Of a DNA stretch of 64,000 nucleotides, positions 16,034 through 23,042 are shown piece by piece. Numbering within the stretch: position 1 is the stretch's first letter; every line of letters begins with the position of its first letter. Both the position numbers and the translations under genes were made by a program. Under the pieces are notes generated by a model. That model worked only from the letters and a program-made list of their open reading frames with translations, was not told where the DNA came from and did no database searches. Source of the DNA: Miltoncostaea marina (GTDB lineage: Bacteria; Actinomycetota; Thermoleophilia; Miltoncostaeales; Miltoncostaeaceae); assembly GCF_018141525.1 (NCBI RefSeq), contig NZ_CP064655.1, positions 2,574,501 to 2,638,500 of the forward strand, given 5' to 3'.

Positions 16034-17710
16034 TCAGCCCAGCGACCACACCCCGCTGTTCCAGAAGACCTCCGCCTGCGTCGGGTTCTGGCGCACGCCC
16101 TCCAGCGCCGCGACGTGGGCGACCGTGTTGGGCTGCTGGTAGAGCGGGATGAGCGGCACCTGCTCGGCGATCAGGTCCTGGAGCCGGGCGAGGGTGGCCG
16201 TGCGGGCCTCGTCGTCGACCTGGCGGTCGGAGAGGCGCATCAGCCGGTCCGCCGCGGGCTCGGTCCACCGGTACACGTTCTGGCCGGCGAACCCGTTCTC
16301 CTCCGAGGGCACCGCGTCCGAGGCCAGCACGGCGGTCACGCTCGGGTCGACCGGGCCGCCGGTGGCGAACATGGCCGCGTCGAACGACCCCGCGCCGAGC
16401 GTCTCGCCGTAGAGCCGGTCCGACGACTGCCCCCGCGGCACCACGCGGATCCCCGCCGCCGCGGCCTGCTCGGCGATGAGCCGGGCGGTGGTGCGGCGCA
16501 GGTCGCCTTCGTTGGGGTAGACCAGCCGGATCTCGAGCGGGCGGCCGCCGCGGGCGAAGACGCCGTCGGCGCCGCGCCGCCAGCCCGCCCGCTCGAGCAG
16601 CCCGGCGGCCGCCCCGGGGTCGTGTCCGTAGCGCTCGAACGCCGGCGTGTGGCCCAGCTGCTGCGGGCGCACGATGCTCTGGAGCGGCTCCACGGTGCCG
16701 TCGAGGAGCACCTCGGTGATCTGCTTGCGGTCGATCGCCAGCGCGAGCGCGCGGCGCACCCGGGCGTCGCGCAGCGGCCCGGCGGCCGTGTTGAGCGCGA
16801 TGTGCTCGAAGAACAGCGAGGGCACCGACTGCAGCTCCACCCCCTCGATGCGGGCGGCGCGGCGGAACAGCGCCGGGTCGGGGCCGGGGCTGACGATCTG
16901 GGCCTCGCCCTCGCGCAGCGCGGCGATGGCCGCGGCGGGGCCGTCGTAGAAGGTGAACACCAGGCGGTCGATGAACGGGCCGCCGCCGGCCTCCTCGGTG
17001 CCCCACCACTCCGGGTCGCGCTGCAGCACGGCGCGCTGGCGCGGCGTGTAGCCGGTCAGCGTGAAGGGGCCGCTGCCGAGGACGCCGCCCTCGTTCCAGG
17101 CGGTGTTGAAGTCCTCGCCCGCCAGGGCGTGCCGGGGCAGCACGTAGGCGCCGCTCGCGACGCTGAAGACGTCGCGCCACGGCGCGTAGTCGCCGCGGAA
17201 GGCGACGGTGAAGCAGGTGGCCCGGGGGCAGCGCTCGCCGGTGGCCGTGACGCCGGGCCGGATCGCCCTGATCTCCTCCCAGCCCGCCCGGGAGGCGACC
17301 TGGTTGGCGGGGTCGGTCATCGTGCGCCAGGTGAAGACGACGTCGGCGCTGGTCACCGGCCGGCCGTCGGACCAGCTCGCCTCGGGCCGCAGGCGGAAGG
17401 TCACCCGCAGCGGCCCCTCGCGCACGTCGTCGCCGCCCGGCACCTCGGCCGCGAGCTGGGGCGTGTAGGCGCCCGAGTCGTCGGCCGTCAGCAGGTTCTG
17501 CAGCACGTTGGAGAGGATGCGCTGCGCCGGCACGGTCGCGCCGTCGGCGAGCATCACGTTGAGGATCGGCGGGATCTGATCCTCGGCGTCGATGAGCGTG
17601 CCGCCGCCCGCGGGCGGCTCGTCGCCCCCCGAGCCGCAGCCCGCCGCGACCGCCGCGGCCGAGCACAGCGCCACGGCCGCCAGACGCCTCACCCACGATC
17701 GAGCCCGCAC
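16034..17710 (-). CDS. Extracellular solute-binding lipoprotein, family 5 (peptide/nickel)
   Basis: Captures the substrate for the following permeases. The signal peptide ends in a lipobox AAVAAGC (Cys25), so it is lipid-anchored on the outside. The family 5 signatures are visible: FRLRPEASWSDGRPVTSADV, where the SDGRP-type loop is diagnostic, RDPEWWGTEE, ALAIDRKQI and ENGFAGQNVYRWTEPAADRL. It is 558 aa, normal length. It is the first gene of a four-gene minus-strand operon; secG lies 49 nt upstream on the same strand. Confidence 0.93.
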   Translation of the reverse strand: MRARSWVRRLAAVALCSAAAVAAGCGSGGDEPPAGGGTLIDAEDQIPPILNVMLADGATVPAQRILSNVLQNLLTADDSGAYTPQLAAEVPGGDDVREGPLRVTFRLRPEASWSDGRPVTSADVVFTWRTMTDPANQVASRAGWEEIRAIRPGVTATGERCPRATCFTVAFRGDYAPWRDVFSVASGAYVLPRHALAGEDFNTAWNEGGVLGSGPFTLTGYTPRQRAVLQRDPEWWGTEEAGGGPFIDRLVFTFYDGPAAAIAALREGEAQIVSPGPDPALFRRAARIEGVELQSVPSLFFEHIALNTAAGPLRDARVRRALALAIDRKQITEVLLDGTVEPLQSIVRPQQLGHTPAFERYGHDPGAAAGLLERAGWRRGADGVFARGGRPLEIRLVYPNEGDLRRTTARLIAEQAAAAGIRVVPRGQSSDRLYGETLGAGSFDAAMFATGGPVDPSVTAVLASDAVPSEENGFAGQNVYRWTEPAADRLMRLSDRQVDDEARTATLARLQDLIAEQVPLIPLYQQPNTVAHVAALEGVRQNPTQAEVFWNSGVWSLG

Positions 17711-17759
17711 GCCGTCCTCCCCGATGACGCCAGCGGGGAACGTACAGGCCCGGCCCGGA

Positions 17760-17990
17760 CTACAGGCTCTTCGCCAGGAAGAAGGTGAGGACGAAGAAGA
17801 GGACCGCCGAGACCACGGTCACGCGGTCGAGGTTCTTCTCGACGATGGCGGTCGAGCCGCCGTAGGCGCTCGACGAGCCGCCCACGCCGAAGGCGCCGGA
17901 CAGGCCGGCGTCCTTCCCCGAGTGCAGCAGCACGAGGAAGATGAGCAGGACGGCGTTGAGCGAGTGGACGACGACCAGGAAGGCGGTCAC
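17760..17990 (-). CDS. secG: Preprotein translocase subunit SecG
   Basis: Small accessory subunit of the SecYEG channel. 76 aa with two TMs (about 3-22 and 52-72) around the conserved cytoplasmic loop LLHSGKDAGLSGAFG, then AYGGS, and the LDRVTVV stretch into TM2. All are SecG hallmarks. GTG 17990 gives the normal N-terminus VTAFLVVVHSLNAVL. The start is 28 nt from the divergent thioesterase pseudogene. Confidence 0.93.
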   Translation of the reverse strand: MTAFLVVVHSLNAVLLIFLVLLHSGKDAGLSGAFGVGGSSSAYGGSTAIVEKNLDRVTVVSAVLFFVLTFFLAKSL

Positions 17991-18018
17991 GGCCGGGACG
18001 GTAGCATGGCGCCCGCCC

Positions 18019-18440
18019 GTGGACGATCTGCCGCTCCTCAACCCGCCCGAGTTCCCGCACTGCTTCGTGTGCGGTCCGGAGAACGCCGAGGGCCTCGGCC
18101 TGCGGATCCACCAGGACGGCACCGACGCCGTCGCCCGCTACACGCCGCGGGCGGCCCACGTCGGCTACCCCGAGCGGTGCACGGCGGCCTCATCGGGATG
18201 CTGGTCGACGAGATGCTCGTCTACGCCGGCGCGCCTCACGGCGTCTGGGGGATGACCGCCAAGGTGCGCTACTGGCTGCGGCGCCCGATCCCCGTGGGCG
18301 AGGAGCTCACCCTGCGCGGGCGCCTGGTGCAGCGCAGCGACCGAGGCTTCCGCGCGGTCGTGACCGTCCGCCTGCCGGACGACTCCCTGGCAGCCGAGGG
18401 CGAGGGCATGTGCGTGATCCGCAGCGCCCCGGTGCCCTGA
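18019..18440 (+). pseudogene. PaaI-like hotdog thioesterase, broken by a one-base deletion
   Basis: Frame 1 from GTG 18019 reads VDDLPLLNPPEFPHCFVCGP and on to HVGYPER. After 18177 the homologous sequence continues in another frame as VHGGLIGMLVDEMLVYAG and on to the stop at 18440. Together they make a complete hotdog thioesterase with the FVCGPEN start and the HGG-x(6-8)-DE catalytic segment. The span is 422 nt, one short of a multiple of three. One G appears lost in CGG-GTG at 18177/18178. It could be a true mutation, a sequencing error, or a programmed shift. A TAGCAT box lies 11 nt before the GTG. The cupin gene follows with TGATG. Confidence 0.8.
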
Positions 18441-18799
18441 TGGAGGTCCGCTCCCGCGCCGGCGCCGAGCCGTTCGTGACCACCGACGGCAGCGTCATCC
18501 GCTCGCTGCTCGACCGCGCCAACGCGCCGGTCGCCAACGCGAGCCTCGCCGAGGCGACCCTCGAGGCCGGCGAGTCGACCACGCGCCACCGCCACGCGGT
18601 CAGCGAGGAGATGTACTACCTCGTGGAGGGCGAGGGCGAGATGGAGTTCGACGGGGAGGTCCGGCGCGTCGGCGTGGGCGACGCGATCCTGATCCCGCCC
18701 GGCGCCCGCCACCGCATCACCGCCCTCGGCCCCGGGCCGCTGCGCCTGCTGTGCGTGTGCGCCCCGCCGTGGACCGCGGAGGACACCCTCTTCGATTAG
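18440..18799 (+). CDS. Cupin domain protein
   Basis: A single-domain cupin, 119 aa. Motif 1 is TTRHRHAVSEEMYYLVEGEG (the two His and Glu bind a metal) and motif 2 is GDAILIPPGARHRI. A C-terminal VCAPPWTAEDTLFD follows. Function is likely a metal-dependent isomerase, dioxygenase or sugar-binding protein; the substrate cannot be read. ATG 18440 shares its A with the stop of the thioesterase pseudogene. Confidence 0.85.
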   Translation: MEVRSRAGAEPFVTTDGSVIRSLLDRANAPVANASLAEATLEAGESTTRHRHAVSEEMYYLVEGEGEMEFDGEVRRVGVGDAILIPPGARHRITALGPGPLRLLCVCAPPWTAEDTLFD

Positions 18800-18801
18800 C
18801 A

Positions 18802-18949
18802 CCGGCGTACGGGCGCCCTCTCGCGCGGCGCCCGGGACGCGCGGACCGCCCCTGACCGGGGCGGTCCGCAGACGGCGGCACCGCCTTCGGCGGGGCGGGC
18901 CGCCGAAAGGGCGGGCATGGGCGGCCCCAGCGGGCGCCCGTACGCCGGG
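18802..18949. repeat. 148-bp element bounded by 17-bp perfect inverted repeats
   Basis: CCGGCGTACGGGCGCCC at 18802-18818 is repeated exactly in reverse complement at 18933-18949. Inside lie a 12-bp hairpin (18841-18852 with 18858-18869) and a smaller pair TTCGGCGG / CCGCCGAA. No coding sequence and no clear flanking duplication. It could be a MITE-like relic or a highly structured RNA between the cupin gene and mqnD. Confidence 0.55.
18841..18869 (+). terminator. Hairpin downstream of the cupin gene
   Basis: GCGGACCGCCCC (18841-18852) pairs perfectly with GGGGCGGTCCGC (18858-18869) around a 5-nt loop. There is no T-tract, so it is a terminator or structural hairpin inside the larger inverted repeat. 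Confidence 0.5.
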
Positions 18950-18997
18950 GCCGGGCTAGGCTTGGCCCCGAGGACCCTTCCCGAGCCGAGGAGCGAC

Positions 18998-19855
18998 GTG
19001 GCAGACCGCCGCCTGATCCGCCTGGGGCACAGCCCCGACCCCGACGACGCCTTCATGCACTACGCCCTTGCCGAGGAGCTGATCCCCATGGACGGCTTCC
19101 GCTTCGAGCACGTGCTCCAGGACATCGAGACGCTCAACGACTGGGCGCACGAGGGCCGGCTCGAGGTGACCGCGATCTCCATCCACGCCTACCCCTACGT
19201 GGCCGACAAGTACCGGCTGCTGCCGCACGGGGCGTCGATGGGCGAGGGCTACGGGCCCATGGTGGTGGTGCGCGAGGACCGGTCGATCGAGCCGGGGCAG
19301 CTGCCGTCGCTGCGCGTCGCGGTGCCGGGCCGCCTGACGAGCGCCTTCCTCGAGCTGCAGCTCGCGGTGGGACGCATCGCCGAGCCGGTGTTCACGCCGT
19401 TCGACCGCATCCTGGACGTCGTGGAGTCGGGCGAGGTCGACGCGGGCCTGGTCATCCACGAGGGCCAGCTCACCTACGGCAGCCAGGGCCTGCGCTCGAT
19501 CATCAACCTCGGCGAGTGGTGGCGCGACCTGACCGGGGGCCTGCCGCTGCCGCTCGGCGGCAACACCGTGCGGCGCGACCTGGACGAGGGCGACACGATG
19601 CCGCGCCTGTCGCGGCTGCTGCGGGCCTCGATCGCCTACGGCCTGGAGCACCGGGCGCCGGCGCTGGCCTACGCGGAGCGGTTCGGCCGCGGGCTCGACC
19701 GCGGCCTGGCCGACGAGTTCGTGGGCATGTACGTCAACGAGCGCACCCTCGACTACGGCGAGGACGGCCGCGCGGCGATCACGGAGCTGCTGCGCCGCAG
19801 CCACGAGGCCGGCCTGCTGCCGAGCGCGCCCGTCGTCGACTTCGTGGAGGACTGA
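18998..19855 (+). CDS. mqnD: 1,4-dihydroxy-6-naphthoate synthase MqnD
   Basis: Last ring-forming step of the futalosine menaquinone pathway: cleaves cyclic dehypoxanthinyl futalosine to 1,4-dihydroxy-6-naphthoate. The periplasmic-binding-protein-like fold begins with the family signature LGHSPDPDDAFMHYALAE. Then come YPYVADKYRLLPHGASMGEG, FDRILDVVESGEVDAGLVIH, GEWWRDLTGGLPLPLGGNTV (all strongly conserved), and EHRAPALAYAERFGRGLD. 285 aa, normal. GTG 18998 has GAGGAGCG upstream. No other mqn genes are in the window. A Cys-rich unknown gene overlaps its end. Confidence 0.95.
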   Translation: MADRRLIRLGHSPDPDDAFMHYALAEELIPMDGFRFEHVLQDIETLNDWAHEGRLEVTAISIHAYPYVADKYRLLPHGASMGEGYGPMVVVREDRSIEPGQLPSLRVAVPGRLTSAFLELQLAVGRIAEPVFTPFDRILDVVESGEVDAGLVIHEGQLTYGSQGLRSIINLGEWWRDLTGGLPLPLGGNTVRRDLDEGDTMPRLSRLLRASIAYGLEHRAPALAYAERFGRGLDRGLADEFVGMYVNERTLDYGEDGRAAITELLRRSHEAGLLPSAPVVDFVED

Positions 19856-20289
19856 GCGCCCTGGGCGACGCCCGCGACTGGGGGGCCGAGATCGACCGCT
19901 GGACCGAGCGCTTCCGGTCGGTCGAGGACCCGCCCGAGCCCTTCGCCACGGCGCTGCGCGAGGGGTGGACCGACGAGGCGCGGGCCGCGCTCGCCCGCGA
20001 GGCGGAGGACTACAGCCGGCGCCACCGCTCCTGGCTCGACCAGATCGGCGGCGCCGGCGAGGACCTGGTGCGGCTCGACTGCCGCTCCGGCTCGTGCGGC
20101 GTGTGCGCCAAGTACTGCGGCAAGGCGTTCAGCCTCAACGGTGAGACGCCCGGCCTGCCCGACCCGCCGCCGCTGCCGATCTGCCCGGCCTGCCGGCACA
20201 CCCTCAACCTGCTGACGCCGTTCTTCATGTCGAGCCTCGGGATCGACGTGGAGGACCTGATCGACGAGGCGCAGCCCTTCGTCGACTAG
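19852..20289 (+). CDS. Cys-rich protein of unknown function coupled to mqnD, 145 aa
   Basis: Not recognised. A helical N-terminal half (WTERFRSVEDPPEPFATALR) leads to LDCRSGSCGVCAKYCGKAF and LPICPACRHTLNLLTPFFM: six cysteines in a C-x4-C-x2-C-x3-C plus C-x2-C pattern, fit for a zinc or Fe-S site. It then ends with an acidic helix. The frame has no ATG, GTG or TTG near its N-terminus. It fits a CTG at 19852 inside a CTGA overlap with the mqnD stop. Tight coupling suggests a role linked to menaquinone or redox, but that is inference. Confidence 0.65.
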   Translation: MSALGDARDWGAEIDRWTERFRSVEDPPEPFATALREGWTDEARAALAREAEDYSRRHRSWLDQIGGAGEDLVRLDCRSGSCGVCAKYCGKAFSLNGETPGLPDPPPLPICPACRHTLNLLTPFFMSSLGIDVEDLIDEAQPFVD

Positions 20290-20359
20290 GAGCACGTCGA
20301 AGAACAGAGGGCGCGCGATCCGCCGAGCGACCACCGGGCCATCCGGATGGCCGCGGCCG

Positions 20360-20384
20360 ACGCCGATGCCGGGTGCATCGGCGT
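20360..20384. terminator. Hairpin between convergent transcription units
   Basis: ACGCCGATGC (20360-20369) and GCATCGGCGT (20375-20384) form a perfect 10-bp stem with loop CGGGT, between the mqnD operon and the convergent DtxR-family gene. Probably a bidirectional terminator. The rest of 20290-20470 shows nothing else. Confidence 0.55.
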
Positions 20385-20470
20385 TGACGCGGACGCCGGA
20401 GGGCGACGGTGCGCAGCGGGCGGGCGCGTGGCCGACTGCTTCGACAGGCTCCTCGGGCCGGCGCCGCCCG

Positions 20471-21136
20471 CTACTCGACGTGGACCGCGTCGGCGGCGGC
20501 GGGCGGCACGTCGACCACCCGCTCGTCGTCGACGCGCACGGAGATGGGCCCGCCGAAGGGCGCGTGGGCCAGCACCTCCACCCGGGCGTCCGGCACGAGC
20601 CCGCGCTCCGCCAGGAAGCGCAGCAGGGCGTCGTCGCGGTCATCGACCCGGCCGACCACGGCGCTCGCCCCCTCGGCGAGCGCGGACAGGCGCCGCGAGG
20701 GCGTGGTCACGAGGTGGCCCGCGCTCGTGGGGATGGGGTGGCCGTGGGGGTCGCGCTCGGGGTGCCCCAGCACCTCGGCGATGCGGTCGGCGAGCGCGCC
20801 CGAGACGTGGTGCTCCAGCACCTCGGCCTCGCGGTGGACCTCGTCCCAGGGCATGCCGAGCCGGGTGGCGAGGAAGGTCTCGAGCAGGCGGTGGTGGCGG
20901 ATCACCTCGAGCGCCGCCTGCCGGCCGCTGCCGGTCAGCTCGACCCCCTGGCGCTTGACCTGGGTGGCGTAGCCCAGCCCGTCGAGCTTCTTCAGCATGT
21001 TGCTGGCCGACGCCGTGGTGACGCCGAGCGCCTCGGCGACCTGCGACGTCGTGACCGGCCCCGGGACCTCGGCCGACTCGTCGAGCTGATAGATCGCCTT
21101 CAGGTAGTCCTGAACGGCGGGGCTGGGCCGATCCAC
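20471..21136 (-). CDS. DtxR/MntR family metal-dependent repressor
   Basis: A 221-aa regulator controlled by Fe(II) or Mn(II). Its winged HTH is VTTSQVAEALGVTTASASNM (about 28-47) followed by LKKLDGLGYATQVKRQGVEL. The dimerisation/metal domain carries EVIRHHRLLETFLATRLGMP and EAEVLEHHVSGALADRI with the His/Glu ligands, and GHPERDPHGHPIP, a strong DtxR-family motif. The C-terminal SH3-like domain is present. Whether it senses iron or manganese cannot be told. No target metal-transport gene is adjacent. Confidence 0.9.
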   Translation of the reverse strand: MDRPSPAVQDYLKAIYQLDESAEVPGPVTTSQVAEALGVTTASASNMLKKLDGLGYATQVKRQGVELTGSGRQAALEVIRHHRLLETFLATRLGMPWDEVHREAEVLEHHVSGALADRIAEVLGHPERDPHGHPIPTSAGHLVTTPSRRLSALAEGASAVVGRVDDRDDALLRFLAERGLVPDARVEVLAHAPFGGPISVRVDDERVVDVPPAAADAVHVE

Positions 21137-21230
21137 CGGGAACGCTTCCTCTCTCCGCGCGCGCTCGGGATCGTACCGCCCCGCGGCGCGGGTGATTCGC
21201 GCGCGCCCGACGGGGCATCACCAACACATC

Positions 21231-21259
21231 TTGCGATGGTCCTCAGCGTTCCATAACAA
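21231..21259 (+). promoter_or_regulatory. Putative promoter of the Crp/Fnr gene
   Basis: TTGCGA (21231-21236) and TAACAA (21254-21259) are spaced 17 nt apart, 21 nt before the ATG at 21281, in a locally AT-richer patch. Confidence 0.4.
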
Positions 21260-21280
21260 ACCGCTGCGACGATCCCGGCC

Positions 21281-22033
21281 ATGGCGACGGCGCTCTCCGT
21301 CCTGCGCGAGAACGGCATCCGGAGCTCCGGCGTGAGCGCCCAGGGCCGCATCGCGCTGTCCCGGATGGACCTGTTCGCCGGCCTGCCCGAGCGCGACCTG
21401 GCGCTGCTCGACAGCCGCCTGCCGCTGGTGCGCTGGCCGCGCGGGGCCTCCATGCCCGAGCCCCTCGGCCGCCCCGACCACCTCTTCGTGGTGCGCGACG
21501 GGCGCCTGGCGATGTTCGAGAGCACCGCGCCGGGGCACGAGATCATGATCTCGCTGCTCGACGCCGGCGCCATCTACTCCACGCTCGGGTCCGCGCCGGC
21601 CGCGAGCGTCGCGGCGCTCGAGGACTCCGCCGTCTCCCCCCTCTCCGGCCGCGCCATCGAGGGGCTGATCGCCCGCTACCCGCGCCTCGGCCGCAACCTG
21701 GCCGAGCTGCTCTCGGACCGGGTCGCGATGCTGCGCGAGACGGTCGCGCTGGTGAGCGAGATGCGGGTCGAGGACCGCCTGCGGGCGCGGCTCCACCAGC
21801 TCGCCGACCGCTTCGGCGTGGCCACCCGCGACGGCGTCGAGCTGCGGCTCGACCTGACGCACGCCCAGTGGGCCTCGCTGGTGGGCGCCTCGCGCGAGGC
21901 CGTGACCACCGCGTTCAGCAAGCTGCGCGCGAGCGGGGCGGTGGAGATGGACGGACGCTCCATCACCCTGCCCTGGGACGTGGTGCGCGCCCGCGAGGAG
22001 GCGCTCAGCCTCGCCGCGGCGGAGAACGGCTAG
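21281..22033 (+). CDS. Crp/Fnr family transcription regulator
   Basis: A 250-aa regulator: a cNMP-binding-like beta-roll (about 30-150: LFAGLPERDLALLDSRLPLV, PGHEIMISLLDAGAIYSTLG), a long dimer helix, and a winged HTH (AQWASLVGASREAVTTAFSK then LRASGAVEMDGRSITL). The classic cAMP-contacting R-T/S pair of the beta-roll is not evident and there is no N-terminal Fe-S cysteine set. The signal is therefore unknown. It is divergent from the DtxR gene and tandem with an M14 peptidase. Confidence 0.9.
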   Translation: MATALSVLRENGIRSSGVSAQGRIALSRMDLFAGLPERDLALLDSRLPLVRWPRGASMPEPLGRPDHLFVVRDGRLAMFESTAPGHEIMISLLDAGAIYSTLGSAPAASVAALEDSAVSPLSGRAIEGLIARYPRLGRNLAELLSDRVAMLRETVALVSEMRVEDRLRARLHQLADRFGVATRDGVELRLDLTHAQWASLVGASREAVTTAFSKLRASGAVEMDGRSITLPWDVVRAREEALSLAAAENG

Positions 22034-22139
22034 CCCGGGGGGCGCCCTCGCCGGCGCCGCCGCCTGCGGGGCGGCCGTCGCCGGGCTCCTCCTGACCGCG
22101 CCGCCGCAGGGCGGCGCAGCGCCCGCCGGCCGGCCGGCC

Positions 22140-22811
22140 GTGCGCGACGCCGTGCTCGGCCGGTCGGTCGAGGGCCGGCCCGTCCGGCTGAGCGTGATCG
22201 GCCCGCGCGCGGCGCCGGTCCGGGTGCTGGTGGTGGGCGCCGTGCACGGCACCGAGCCGGCAGGCCGGGCGATCGCGGCGCGGCTGCGCGCCCGCCCGCC
22301 GCGGCTGCCGGCCGGGGTGGCGCTGTGGGTGGTCCACGACCTCAACCCGGACGGCACGGCCGCGGGCACCCGCGGCAACGCGCGGGGCGTCGACCTGAAC
22401 CGCAACTTCCCCCACCGCTGGCGCGCGCAGGGGCGCCCCGGCGACGCGTACCACTCGGGCGCGCGGCCGCTCTCGGAGCGCGAGTCGCGCCTGGCGGCGC
22501 GGCTCATCCGGCGCCTGCGGCCCGCGGTGACGATCTGGTACCACCAGGCGCTGCGCATGGTGGACACGGGCACGGTGGCGCACCGGTCGGTGCCGGCCCG
22601 CTACGCCCGGCTCAGCGGCCTGCCGGCGGGGCGCATCGGGTTCCTCCCCGGCGTGGCGCCGCGGTGGCAGAACCGCCTGGTGCGCGGCTCGAGCGCGTTC
22701 GTGGTGGAGCTGCCCGGCGGGCCGGTCGGCGCGCGCGGCGCGGCGCGGCACGCGGGGGCGGTGCGGGACGCGGCGGCGCGGGCCGCGCGGCCCCGGGGCG
22801 GTGCTGCGTGA
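22140..22811 (+). CDS. M14 family zinc carboxypeptidase
   Basis: A compact secreted-type carboxypeptidase. All catalytic elements are visible: HGTE (zinc His and Glu) in VVGAVHGTEPAG, the Arg in GVDLNRNFPH, the third zinc His in TIWYHQALR, and the general-base Glu in SAFVVELPGG. GTG 22140 is the first allowed start. The same frame runs open upstream to 22033 and reads like a signal peptide (ALAGAAACGAAVAGLLLTAP), but has no ATG, GTG or TTG, so the true start may be an unusual codon there. It follows the Crp/Fnr gene directly. Confidence 0.85.
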   Translation: MRDAVLGRSVEGRPVRLSVIGPRAAPVRVLVVGAVHGTEPAGRAIAARLRARPPRLPAGVALWVVHDLNPDGTAAGTRGNARGVDLNRNFPHRWRAQGRPGDAYHSGARPLSERESRLAARLIRRLRPAVTIWYHQALRMVDTGTVAHRSVPARYARLSGLPAGRIGFLPGVAPRWQNRLVRGSSAFVVELPGGPVGARGAARHAGAVRDAAARAARPRGGAA

Positions 22812-22835
22812 GGGTGCCCGCGCGGGCACCCTCAC
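22808..22835 (+). terminator. Terminator hairpin overlapping the M14 stop codon
   Basis: GTGAGGGTGCCCG (22808-22820) pairs perfectly with CGGGCACCCTCAC (22823-22835), a 13-bp stem with a 2-nt loop. The TGA stop at 22809-22811 is part of the stem. Confidence 0.7.
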
Positions 22836-22843
22836 GGGTCGGT

Positions 22844-22942
22844 CTACCGGCGGATCCAGGTGGCGGCGACGGCGCCGTTGGCGACGACGAGGGAGGCGAC
22901 GGCGGCACCCGTGACGTAGAGACCGATGAGGTAACGGCGCAT
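22844..22942 (-). CDS. Small membrane peptide, 32 aa
   Basis: MRRYLIGLYVTGAAVASLVV then ANGAVAATWIRR: two Arg at each end of a single hydrophobic helix, a classic small membrane peptide. ATG 22942 has GAGG 9 nt upstream. Third positions are mostly G or C. It is unlinked to neighbours except by strand. Function unknown. Confidence 0.6.
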   Translation of the reverse strand: MRRYLIGLYVTGAAVASLVVANGAVAATWIRR

Positions 22943-23042
22943 GTGGTGTAACCTCGTGAGTGGAGGGGTCGATCCGGTGTGAGGCCCGGCTTGCCCCCTC
23001 TATCGGTGTCCGGGGTCCATTCCTTACGAGTGGGGCGAGCGC

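Noticed and set aside
22958-23042. Partial resemblance of GGTCCATTCC to the palindromic repeat
   Set aside because: Only one arm-like string and no second arm; not counted in the repeat family.
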